A stretch of 6,676 bases of DNA from JANNHP01 sp031404455 (lineage in GTDB: Bacteria > Planctomycetota > JAJSAM01 > JAJVHW01). Numbering within the stretch: position 1 is the first letter of the stretch; every line of letters starts with the position of its first letter. Positions 1 through 5,700 of the stretch are shown one piece after another. The position numbers were made by a program, and so were the translations under genes. The stretch lies in assembly GCA_031404455.1 (NCBI GenBank), contig JANNHP010000149.1:1-6676 (forward strand). The letters are read 5' to 3'. The notes under the pieces were generated by a model. The model saw only the letters and a program-made list of their open reading frames with translations, was not told the DNA's origin and ran no database searches.

Positions 1-2
1 GG

Positions 3-224
3 AAGCGGACCCAGCCGGCAGTGGTGCAAGACGTCGTCCGGCGGCTCTGCGCCCTGCGGCCGTTCCGGCTGGAGGAACTCGCGCGACTCCTGCGGCGCAC
101 GCCGGACGGGATTCGGAAGAACTACATCGCCCCTATGCTCCGGGACGGCGTCATGGAGCACACGGCAGCCGCGACGCCGACGCACCCGGGGCAGGCATAT
201 CGGACGGTCGCCGGTCCCCCGTGA
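3..224 (+). CDS. C-terminal part of a winged-helix protein, AlbA/RecG-like ATP-binding type (5' end outside window)
   Basis: The reading frame is open from the left edge to a TGA at 222-224, giving the last 73 residues of a larger protein; the GTG at 21 is not needed as a start. The segment reads as a winged helix-turn-helix: a helix (QDVVRRLCAL), the helix-turn pair LEELARLLRRTPDGIRKNYI, a recognition helix leading to LRDGVMEHT, and the wing ending in HPGQAYRT. The combination of a helix-turn-helix, a 'Y(I/L)xPM(L/V)xxG' step and a final 'HPxQAYR' is what I know from the C-termini of Schlafen-AlbA/RecG-like ATP-binding proteins, which are often carried on islands and beside restriction or defence genes. 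The family call rests only on this tail. Its position just upstream of a tRNA scar suggests that it is cargo of an integrated element. Confidence 0.6.
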   Translation, partial: KRTQPAVVQDVVRRLCALRPFRLEELARLLRRTPDGIRKNYIAPMLRDGVMEHTAAATPTHPGQAYRTVAGPP

Positions 225-325
225 CGCGGGCGCGAGTCGTGGATCTGTCGTGCTAACCGTCGTGACTTCGGTGAAACCGGTGAAATTGGGACGCCGCCGC
301 TGAGCCTGCGAGGCTGGCGCCCTAC

Positions 326-373
<48 letters not shown>

Positions 374-440
374 CGTAAAGCGCGCCCACGACGCAGCTTA
401 CGTCGATCCGAGCCGATGCGGCGAGACGCTCCGAAACGGT

Positions 441-475
441 CGACTCCGGGGTGGAGTCGCCCTACAGTCGCCCTA
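441..475. repeat. Hairpin followed by an 11-bp-period tandem repeat
   Basis: CGACTCC (441-447) and GGAGTCG (453-459) form a perfect 7-bp hairpin with loop GGGGT. The right arm runs into AGTCGCCCTA (455-464), which is repeated exactly at 466-475 with one base between. No run of T follows, so it is a poor intrinsic terminator. The two repeats are spaced by about one helical turn, as protein-binding sites often are. Function unknown; it may be chance in G+C-rich DNA. Confidence 0.4.
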
Positions 476-568
476 GGTCGGCTGGAACGGCGCGGACGCG
501 GGCGGGAGCGCGGCGGCGCGGGGAACGCAGCCTCCGCGTCATCTGTTCCCACGGTGCCCGTCAGGCGC

Positions 569-760
569 TCAGGCCGACCGAGAAGAGGCCCCGGCGACTG
601 AGGATGCTGCAGGCGGCGTCGCGTGGACGCGCCTCCAGCGCCGTCGCTCGACCTGGAAGAAGAGGACCGGCAGGAAGACGTCGATCACCTCGTCGGCGAG
701 GACGATGACCGGCGAGGCGTCGCGCGGCCGAACGTCGAGTCCCGCTATGAGGCGCCATCG
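569..760 (-). pseudogene. Short coding-like remnant, no start codon
   Basis: One minus-strand frame reads LIAGLDVRPRDASPV, then IVLADEVIDVFLPVLFFQVE, then RRRWRR and a low-complexity tail to a TGA at 569-571. Codons in the first forty residues end almost always in G or C and the residue pattern (alternating hydrophobic blocks, acidic positions) looks like real protein. A TGA directly upstream (764-766) and the lack of any plausible ATG or GTG in front mean it cannot be an intact gene. It may be a leftover of a decayed gene near the tRNA scar. I do not recognise the family. The rest of 373-759 shows no supportable gene. Confidence 0.25.
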
Positions 761-2043
761 TGATCAGGCTCCCCCGGGACCCGGGGTTGTCCGTCGGCGC
801 TAGGCTGTTGGGCGTGCGGAGTCCTATTCGCAACGCGATCGTAGTGCTCGTCGCCATCCTCGCCACGCTCGCCGCTTGGCACCTCGGTTCGTCGCGTGCC
901 ACGGGTCCGCGCGCCCCGGTCACGTCGACCCTGTCGGCGGGCGGGCTCATGGACCCGGCAGTGCCTCTCGCGGAGGAGGACACCAACGCATTCAGTCGTC
1001 TCGCCGCGCCGCGACCCGGCGAGTGGCGCGCGGCGCATCCGGACGACATCGCCATGTCGTTCGACGACTACGTCGCGAGCGGTCCCGTGCAGGCCGATGC
1101 CGAGCGAGGGACGATCGCTTTCCTTCCCGTGGGAGAGTTCGGCGCGGTCGAGCAAGCCACGCTCGACGCAGCAGCCGAATTCACCGGGTTGTGGTTCGAT
1201 CTGCCGGTCCGCGTGCTCCCGGCGGAGGCACTCACGGATGACGAGGATCAGTTTCGTGTCCGCGACTCTGCGAGCGGCCGAAGCCAGCGCCAGTACCGGA
1301 CCCGCTGGTTCCTCAACGTTCTGCTACCAGACCGGCGCCCGGACGACGGCGTCGTGCTGCTCGGGGTGACGATGGCCGACATCTACCCCGGCGCCTCTTG
1401 GAACTACGTGTTCGGAGAGGCGGACCTGCGACGCCGCGTGGGCGTCTACTCGCTCGCGCGCTACTTCGCGGAGTTCTGGGGCGCGGCGCGCACTCCCGAG
1501 ACCGATCGCCTCGCCCTGCTGCGCACGCTGAAGGTCGTCGTCCACGAGACCGGCCACACGGTCGGGCTCGAGCACTGCGTCGAGTGGGCCTGCGCCATGA
1601 ACGGGAGCAACTCGCTCGCGGAGACCGATCTCCAGCCCTTGAGTCTATGTCCGACGTGCCTGAGGAAGCTCGCGTGGAACCGAGGGTTCGACGTGCGCGA
1701 GCGGTACCGGCGGCTGGCCGCGTTTCTCGACGCCCACGGGCTGACCGAGGACGCGGCGTGGAATCGCGCGCGCGGTTCGCAGCGCGGCGTTGATCACCCG
1801 GACGGCGCGCCAGCGATCGGCGGGTCGATTCTACCGCCCGGTTCGTCGGCGAATTCGCTGCCGTCGCCGACGGATCGACTCAGCCAGCCGCAGGCGGTGC
1901 TCCCGGACGTGCGCGTCCCGGGCTTCGTCCGCCCGCCTCAGGAGTTCGTGTCCGAGCGCGTGCAGCCCCGCGTCGTTCAGCGCGTTCACCAAGCAGTCGG
2001 CGACACTCGCCTCTTCGTCGAGGCGCCACAGCTGATCGAGTAG
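760..2043 (+). CDS. Membrane-anchored archaemetzincin (zinc metallopeptidase family M54)
   Basis: Zinc-dependent peptidase of the archaemetzincin family. The diagnostic signature is complete: HETGHTVGLEHC at residues 262-273 (zinc ligands H262, H266 and H272, catalytic base E263), then C278, the Met-turn M280, and CPTC at 297-300; the four cysteines C273, C278, C297 and C300 are expected to bind a second, structural zinc. Residues 24-40 form one hydrophobic helix after an Arg-rich start, so the enzyme is probably anchored in the membrane or exported; many family members lack this. GTG 760 has GAGG at 749-752 as a weak ribosome binding site; GTG 814 would give a shorter, more signal-like N-terminus. 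The catalytic domain ends near residue 340. The remaining 85 or so residues are low in pattern and lie over the convergent gene from 1831, so the true stop may be the TGA at 1791-1793 in another frame, with a frameshift just before it. Substrate unknown. Confidence 0.85.
   Translation: MIRLPRDPGLSVGARLLGVRSPIRNAIVVLVAILATLAAWHLGSSRATGPRAPVTSTLSAGGLMDPAVPLAEEDTNAFSRLAAPRPGEWRAAHPDDIAMSFDDYVASGPVQADAERGTIAFLPVGEFGAVEQATLDAAAEFTGLWFDLPVRVLPAEALTDDEDQFRVRDSASGRSQRQYRTRWFLNVLLPDRRPDDGVVLLGVTMADIYPGASWNYVFGEADLRRRVGVYSLARYFAEFWGAARTPETDRLALLRTLKVVVHETGHTVGLEHCVEWACAMNGSNSLAETDLQPLSLCPTCLRKLAWNRGFDVRERYRRLAAFLDAHGLTEDAAWNRARGSQRGVDHPDGAPAIGGSILPPGSSANSLPSPTDRLSQPQAVLPDVRVPGFVRPPQEFVSERVQPRVVQRVHQAVGDTRLFVEAPQLIE
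801..806 (+). promoter_or_regulatory. Possible -10 element of the metzincin gene
   Basis: TAGGCT, preceded by CGC, lies 7 bases before an in-frame GTG at 814. That layout would fit a leaderless transcript starting at or near 814, which would make 814 the real start. No convincing -35 hexamer stands 16-18 bases upstream. The same nonamer CGCTAGGCT occurs on the minus strand before the HNH gene (2795-2803). Confidence 0.25.
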
Positions 2044-2496
2044 GAGTCCCGCGGTCTTCCGGGAGTCCGCGTTGACCTTCTGCCGCGCGCGAATCCACGC
2101 GACGACGAGGTCCTCCTCCCACCATGCGAGCAACTCGCCGTCGTCCCGAAGCTGGACGAACCTCTTCCTGCACGAGTCGACCATAGCGAACAGCCACTCG
2201 ACGGCCACCAGCGGGTCCTCGCCAGCGATGATCGTCTCGATGTGCTCGCGCTGCCGGTCGAGATCCTGCAGAAGCCCGGAGAGCTCCCATCCCGCGAAGT
2301 GATGGCCCGATCGCAGGGCACGGCGCAAGGCTTCAGGTCCGGAGTACGGCGGGTCGAACGGCGACCGCGGCATGGAGGCGACGATGGCAGATCTCACCGC
2401 CCCGCTCCACTTCGTCGCGACGGCGTTGCCGGCCGCCGATTCCCGGGAGTGACGCTCGGCGATCTCTGACGCGAGCACATCGATGCGCATGCGCAT
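1831..2496 (-). CDS. Hypothetical all-helical protein, 221 residues
   Basis: I do not recognise this protein with certainty. It is predicted soluble and almost all alpha-helical, with amphipathic stretches such as GPEALRRALRSG, LSGLLQDLDRQREHIETII, GEDPLVAVEWLFAMVDSCR and LLLDQLWRLDEEASVADCLV, and a very basic tail (SIRRRRQRIRRRTGR). The pattern 'helix, DPLxAxEWLFxxVD' recalls helical-repeat proteins of the DUF6880 kind, but this is only a resemblance. Two cysteines and no motif of an enzyme are seen. The start is taken as ATG 2494-2496 (MRMRID); a second ATG lies two codons further in, and neither has a good ribosome binding site. The frame stays open back to 2904, but that stretch overlaps the HNH gene and is not protein-like. 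It starts 20 bases after the HNH stop, so both are likely cotranscribed. Its 3' end overlaps the metzincin frame in antisense. Confidence 0.7.
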   Translation of the reverse strand: MRMRIDVLASEIAERHSRESAAGNAVATKWSGAVRSAIVASMPRSPFDPPYSGPEALRRALRSGHHFAGWELSGLLQDLDRQREHIETIIAGEDPLVAVEWLFAMVDSCRKRFVQLRDDGELLAWWEEDLVVAWIRARQKVNADSRKTAGLLLDQLWRLDEEASVADCLVNALNDAGLHALGHELLRRADEARDAHVREHRLRLAESIRRRRQRIRRRTGR

Positions 2497-2499
2497 CGA
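2480..2499. promoter_or_regulatory. Perfect 20-bp palindrome over a start codon
   Basis: TCGATGCGCATGCGCATCGA equals its own reverse complement, with no central gap. It covers the presumed ATG (2494-2496) and first codons of the helical-protein gene and part of the 20-base gap after the HNH gene. It could be an operator for a dimeric repressor or, in mRNA, a strong hairpin hiding the start codon. It is partly explained by the repeated ATGCGC encoding Met-Arg-Met-Arg, so function is inferred only. Confidence 0.45.
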
Positions 2500-2516
2500 C
2501 GCGAACGGCGCCGGGG

Positions 2517-2756
2517 CTATCGGAAGAGCGACCCCAAGAAGCCGAGAAGGCCTCCGTCCTCGCGTCGGTGCTGCTGCCGATGCGCGGCGCGACTCGGGAA
2601 GACGTGAAGGTTCTTCGGCGCGAAGTTCCTCGTGTCGCGGTCCTTGTGGTGGACCTCTTCTCCGGCGCGCAGAGCGCGGCCGAGCATCTTCGCGGCGACA
2701 TGCCGATGCACGAGCACACCGCTCTTGAACCGGGGGTAGTACCTCTTCTTGGCCAC
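2517..2756 (-). CDS. Small HNH endonuclease (HNH_3-like)
   Basis: A 79-residue HNH nuclease, a metal-dependent DNA-cutting fold. The core is VLVHRHVAAKMLGR at 14-27, the EVHHKDRD strand-loop with H36 and H37, N44 and N49 in TRNFAPKNLHVF, and the helix SRAAHRQQHR with H59 and H63. This order (VHH-x-D, P-x-NL, then a His on the last helix) is the usual HNH_3 arrangement seen in phage and island nucleases. H37 is the expected catalytic base, and N49 and H59 complete the motif. The start is GTG 2754-2756, because AGGAGG lies 6 bases before it; the ATG eight codons upstream has no such site. The protein is little more than the nuclease domain, without a DNA-recognition domain, so it could be a free-standing nicking enzyme or need a partner, for which the next gene is a candidate. 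Confidence 0.8.
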   Translation of the reverse strand: MAKKRYYPRFKSGVLVHRHVAAKMLGRALRAGEEVHHKDRDTRNFAPKNLHVFPSRAAHRQQHRREDGGLLGFLGSLFR

Positions 2757-2762
2757 TCCGTC

Positions 2763-2768
2763 CCTCCT
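2763..2768 (-). promoter_or_regulatory. Ribosome binding site deciding the HNH start
   Basis: AGGAGG on the minus strand, 6 bases before GTG 2756. It is one of the two best Shine-Dalgarno sequences in the window and sets the start at GTG, not at the ATG at 2778-2780. Confidence 0.75.
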
Positions 2769-2794
2769 CTGCCGTTTCACGGCTGCGTCCCGAG

Positions 2795-2800
2795 AGCCTA
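2795..2800 (-). promoter_or_regulatory. Possible -10 element before the HNH gene
   Basis: TAGGCT on the minus strand, within CGCTAGGCT, would place a transcript start near 2788, giving a leader of about 30 bases before the HNH start. No good -35 box is visible. The 172-base gap between the orphan gene (ending at 2929) and the HNH gene holds no other convincing signal, so the HNH pair may have its own promoter here or be read through from upstream. Confidence 0.25.
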
Positions 2801-2928
2801 GCGAGCGCGAGTGACGCGCCGCTCACCCGGAGCAAACGGAGGACCGATTGGAACTCCCTCCAGAGCCGCTGGGACTTGACCACTTTCCAGTTCACGATGA
2901 CCACGCTTCGGTCGCGGCGTGGCGCGCG

Positions 2929-4296
2929 TCACCTGTCGCGGATCACTCGCAGGACTTGGGCACGCACCTGGTCGGCCTCGAGCAGGCGACCGTCGAAGCC
3001 CGTGCTCCGCCCGACCGAACTGACGGAGAACGCTGCGCGCGCACCCGCCCTCTCGTCTACGAGCCGGTACGTCCGCACGCTCGTGTCCGTCGGCGGCGGG
3101 GCGGGGAAGCCGGGCGGCAGCTCGAACTTCGGTCGCGGCGGGAGCGCCGCCTGTTGGGTGTCCCACGCGCGGTCGGCCGCGTCGAGGCGCGCGTCCAGAC
3201 CGGCGAGGTCCTGATCGAGGAGCCCGTCGCCCACGAGCGTGACGCCGCCGCGCTGGCGACGAAGCGCCGCGAAGCGCACGCCGCCGTAGCCGCCCACGAC
3301 GCGAACCCACGCGCCGAAGGACGGTGCCGCGTCGGGCAGTTCCGGCACCGGCGTCAAGGCGACGGGCGAGTTCTCCGGCGTGGGGTCGACGGACGGCGCG
3401 TCGCTCTTCGGACCAGCGCCGAAGAACACGCCGCGGATGCTCAGGTGCTCGCCGTCGAACTCCTGCTCGATGCGGGACTCGGGCGGCGGGTCGAGCATCT
3501 CGAATGCGGGCGCCGGGTCGGGGAACGGCCGCACGCGCGCGACCTCCGCTCGCGACGCCTCGACCGCAGTCTCGCGCGTCGGACCGAACGCGACCGCGCG
3601 GCCCGTCCATCCGTCGGCCGCGACCCAGCGGCCGTCCGCGGGCACTTGATCCTGGAAGAGCGCCGCTCGAACGCCCGCGAGTCCGGTCCTCCAGACGCCC
3701 GCCGCACCGTGCGGCAGCGCGACCGGCAGATGCGCGCGCGCCGGTCCGTGTCGCGCGAGGTCGAGTCCGGCGACGAACGAGGCGACGGTCTCCGTCGGCG
3801 ACGCGGACCTCAGAGCGAGAGCCGCGACGACGCCGGCGAACGCCTCCTGCGCCGCCCTGCTCACCGAGCACTCGAACCAGCGGCCGTCACCGCCGTAGCA
3901 GATCGTCAGGGACTCGGGTCCGTCGTGCACGACGAGCGAACCAGGCCCGAGTCCCCGGATCTTCGGCGCGGAGCCGGGGCGCGTCGGCGGCTCCTCGTAG
4001 ACGCCGGGCACCGCGGTCAGGATCGGCGACGGTCCCTCGCGACCGCCGCGCGAGACCGACAGCAGCGGCCAGGGCACGATCCACTTTGATCCCGGCGCCT
4101 CGCGGCGGAAGAGCGTCCGCGACTGCTCGCCATTCGCGGTCTCGACCCACGCCGCGTCGCCGAGGAGATCGGCGACCATTCCGAAGAGCATCTCCGCGTG
4201 GGCGCGCGTCGGAACGGCGTCTCGGATCGCCGAGGTCGCGCGGAATTCCGCGGCCTCACCGGACTCGTCCCGACGGTTCCTCATGCGCTCCATCAT
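2929..4296 (-). CDS. Hypothetical protein, 455 residues
   Basis: I do not recognise this protein. No signal peptide, membrane helix or enzyme motif is visible, so it is probably cytoplasmic. A first part (about 30-260) alternates strand-rich and helical stretches: RAHAEMLFGMVADLLGD, KWIVPWPLLSV, SLTICYGGDGRWFECSVS and a long Ala-rich helix at 147-165. A Pro/Asp-rich linker (258-275, 295-325) leads to a second part with AWVRVVGGYGGVRFAALRR (329-347), a predicted helix at 358-385, and a Pro-rich hinge PPRPKFELPPGFPAPPPTD before a short C-terminal domain. Only two cysteines are seen (133, 143). ATG 4294-4296 is one of two adjacent ATGs, with a third four codons in; no clear ribosome binding site precedes any of them. 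A CCCC-GGC-GGGG hairpin (4302-4312) sits just before the start and could affect translation. Consistent codon use over its whole length and sensible protein composition support it over the antisense frames here. Confidence 0.7.
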   Translation of the reverse strand: MMERMRNRRDESGEAAEFRATSAIRDAVPTRAHAEMLFGMVADLLGDAAWVETANGEQSRTLFRREAPGSKWIVPWPLLSVSRGGREGPSPILTAVPGVYEEPPTRPGSAPKIRGLGPGSLVVHDGPESLTICYGGDGRWFECSVSRAAQEAFAGVVAALALRSASPTETVASFVAGLDLARHGPARAHLPVALPHGAAGVWRTGLAGVRAALFQDQVPADGRWVAADGWTGRAVAFGPTRETAVEASRAEVARVRPFPDPAPAFEMLDPPPESRIEQEFDGEHLSIRGVFFGAGPKSDAPSVDPTPENSPVALTPVPELPDAAPSFGAWVRVVGGYGGVRFAALRRQRGGVTLVGDGLLDQDLAGLDARLDAADRAWDTQQAALPPRPKFELPPGFPAPPPTDTSVRTYRLVDERAGARAAFSVSSVGRSTGFDGRLLEADQVRAQVLRVIRDR

Positions 4297-4493
4297 CGCG
4301 TCCCCGGCGGGGCGATTGCTACGGTCTGTCGCATGTCATCGCGCCCGGTGTGGACTCGGTGCTTTCGTCGAGTGTCGGATGGACGGGCGTGCGGACGCCC
4401 CGTGGCGACGTGCGGCCTGTCCGCTTTGCTTCGACCGCGATCCTCAGCGATCCGCTGCGGGGCGTTAGCGCCTTCGTCCTCGGTCCGGGCACG

Positions 4494-4866
4494 CTGCGCG
4501 AGGGCGGCTCGAGGGTCGCGATGATCGGCGACGGCATCAACGACGCGCCGGCGCTTGACGCGGCCGACGTGGGCATCGCGATGGGCACCGGAACCGGCGT
4601 CGCGATCGAGGCGGCGCCCGGCACGCTCGTGAAGTGCGACCTCGCGCGCGTCGCGGACGCGGTTTCGATCGGCCGCCGCGCGCTCGCGACGATCCGCTGG
4701 AACCTCCTCTGGGCGCTTGCCTACAACGTCGCGGCGATGCCGCTCGCGGCCGGGGCGTTCGCCGCCTGTCACCGACGTCGAGGTCGCGCCGCCGCTCGCC
4801 GCCGTCGCGATGGCGCTGTCGTCCGCCACCGTCGTCGGGAACTCGCTGCGGCTGCGGGGTGCGTAG
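4494..4866 (+). pseudogene. Decayed C-terminal fragment of a copper-type P1B ATPase
   Basis: Intact P1B ATPases pump heavy metals across the inner membrane. Here only the end survives: LREGGSRVAMIGDGINDAP, then ALDAADVGIAMGTGTGVAIE, with the hinge motif GDGIND at 4527-4544, and the membrane segment NLLWALAYNVAAMPLAAGAF (4701-4760), whose YN motif is the metal-binding YN of CopA-type helices. After 4764 the original frame becomes Arg-rich nonsense, while the +1 frame from 4765 reads PVTDVEVAPPLAAVAMALSS and then ATVVGNSLRLRGA to a TAG at 4864-4866, the typical CopA C-terminus (MALSS...NSLRLR). So there is one frameshift. The metal-binding domain, first six helices, TGE actuator and DKTGT phosphorylation site are absent; a normal enzyme has over 700 residues. 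In the same frame just upstream, AILSDPLR resembles the 'DxLR' motif of these pumps, perhaps joined by an internal deletion. Not functional. Confidence 0.8.
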
Positions 4867-5155
4867 CCCTCGTCAACACCGCCGAGATCACGGCCTCGGC
4901 GCGTTCTCGACAGATTCATGCGCAGTCCTGGCGGTTGACTCCGTTGTTGGTGGCAGAGGAACAGACCGCGGATGATTCGATCGCGAGGAGGCGTCGCGTT
5001 GGTCGGGTTCCGGGGAGGCGTCGACGTCGGCGCGTCGCCCGCGGGCATTCGTCTTCGGCGCGCGCGGTCTTCTCAGACGCGCCGCCGTGCGCTCTCCTGC
5101 TCTTGACGAGGGACCGGTGCCGCCGCGGCAAGGGCGAGGCGGCCGGAGTGTGACG
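4867..5155. other. Intergenic region, no gene seen
   Basis: No frame on either strand looks protein-like; long open frames here are Arg-rich artefacts of high G+C. Two copies of GGAGGCGTCG (near 4987 and 5016) and several G+C-rich inverted repeats occur, none with a terminator T-run. TTGACT at 4935-4940 has no matching -10. The promoter of the HEAT/RHS unit should be here but I cannot place it. The gap 4297-4493, between the orphan gene and the ATPase remnant, likewise shows no gene. Confidence 0.5.
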
Positions 5156-5161
5156 AGGAGG
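5156..5161 (+). promoter_or_regulatory. Ribosome binding site of the HEAT-like gene
   Basis: AGGAGG, 8 bases before ATG 5170. It is strong and well placed, which fixes the start. Confidence 0.8.
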
Positions 5162-5169
5162 AACCGAGC

Positions 5170-5700
5170 ATGAGGGAACGGGGCCGACGTGCGTCCGGTA
5201 GAGGGCGTGGATTCGTGATCGCCGCCACGGCGGCTGCGTTCCTGATCGGAGCGGGCCTCTGGCCCGAGGCCGAAGCGACGCCCTCGCGCGTCGACACATT
5301 GGCCGCGGTGCTCACGTCTCCGGTCGGCGCGACGCGCAAGGCGATCGAGATCGAGGCGCTGCGCGAGATCGACTCGACCTCGGCGCGCAACAAGCTGAAG
5401 GACCTCGCCGACTCGGGCGACGAGCGTCTCGCGCTCCTCGCGATCCGGGCGCTCGGGCGCTGCTCCTGGAGCGGCGCCAAGACGAAGGTCGCGGAGATCT
5501 ACGAGGACACGGGTCGCAGCGACGCCGTCCGCTCGACGGCGCTCGCGGTCTGGTGCCGGATGGAAGCCGCGCGCGGCCGGAGCTGGGCCGACGGCAAGAG
5601 CTGGGTGAAGACCCACGCGGGCACCAACCAGCAGCTCCGGGCTCAGTACGCCGCATCGAAGTCCCGTCACTGGGCGAGCGAGGTGGACAATGACCAGTAA
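5170..5700 (+). CDS. Secreted HEAT-like repeat protein, 176 residues
   Basis: An exported helical-repeat protein of unknown role. Residues 1-14 are Arg-rich, 15-31 are hydrophobic (FVIAATAAAFLIGAGLW), and a signal peptidase I site fits after A36 (AEA-TP). The mature part has about three helix pairs typical of HEAT or PBS-lyase-like repeats: TRKAIEIEALREI (55-67) with SARNKLKDLAD (71-81), ERLALLAIRALGRC (85-98) with GAKTKVAEIYED (102-113), and DAVRSTALAVWCRM (118-131). Two cysteines, C98 and C129, lie at equivalent repeat positions. Such repeats usually bind other proteins; no catalytic residues are seen. AGGAGG stands 8 bases before ATG 5170. The last 11 bases overlap the start of the RHS-like gene, so translation is probably coupled and the two products may act together outside the cytoplasm, for example as an accessory or chaperone-like partner; that role is inference. 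Confidence 0.8.
   Translation: MRERGRRASGRGRGFVIAATAAAFLIGAGLWPEAEATPSRVDTLAAVLTSPVGATRKAIEIEALREIDSTSARNKLKDLADSGDERLALLAIRALGRCSWSGAKTKVAEIYEDTGRSDAVRSTALAVWCRMEAARGRSWADGKSWVKTHAGTNQQLRAQYAASKSRHWASEVDNDQ

Noticed and set aside
2497..2904. N-terminal extension of the helical protein up to an ATG at 2904
   Set aside because: It overlaps the HNH gene in another frame, is Arg-rich without pattern, and would cross a well-supported gene.
2798..3871. 357-residue minus-strand frame
   Set aside because: Arg/Gly/Ala-rich shadow of the 455-residue gene in another frame, without protein-like pattern.
2848..4089. 413-residue plus-strand frame
   Set aside because: Antisense of the 455-residue gene; extremely Arg-rich composition typical of a high-G+C shadow frame.
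4935..4940. TTGACT as a -35 box for the HEAT/RHS unit
   Set aside because: No -10-like hexamer at 16-18 bases; over 200 bases from the start codon.
5027..5085. Inverted repeat GGCGCGTC / GACGCGCC as a terminator
   Set aside because: The loop is more than 40 bases and no T-run follows; it is expected by chance in this composition.
3324..5153. 609-residue plus-strand frame
   Set aside because: Mostly Arg/Pro/Ser-rich antisense shadow; only the piece around 4494-4764 is meaningful, as part of the ATPase remnant.
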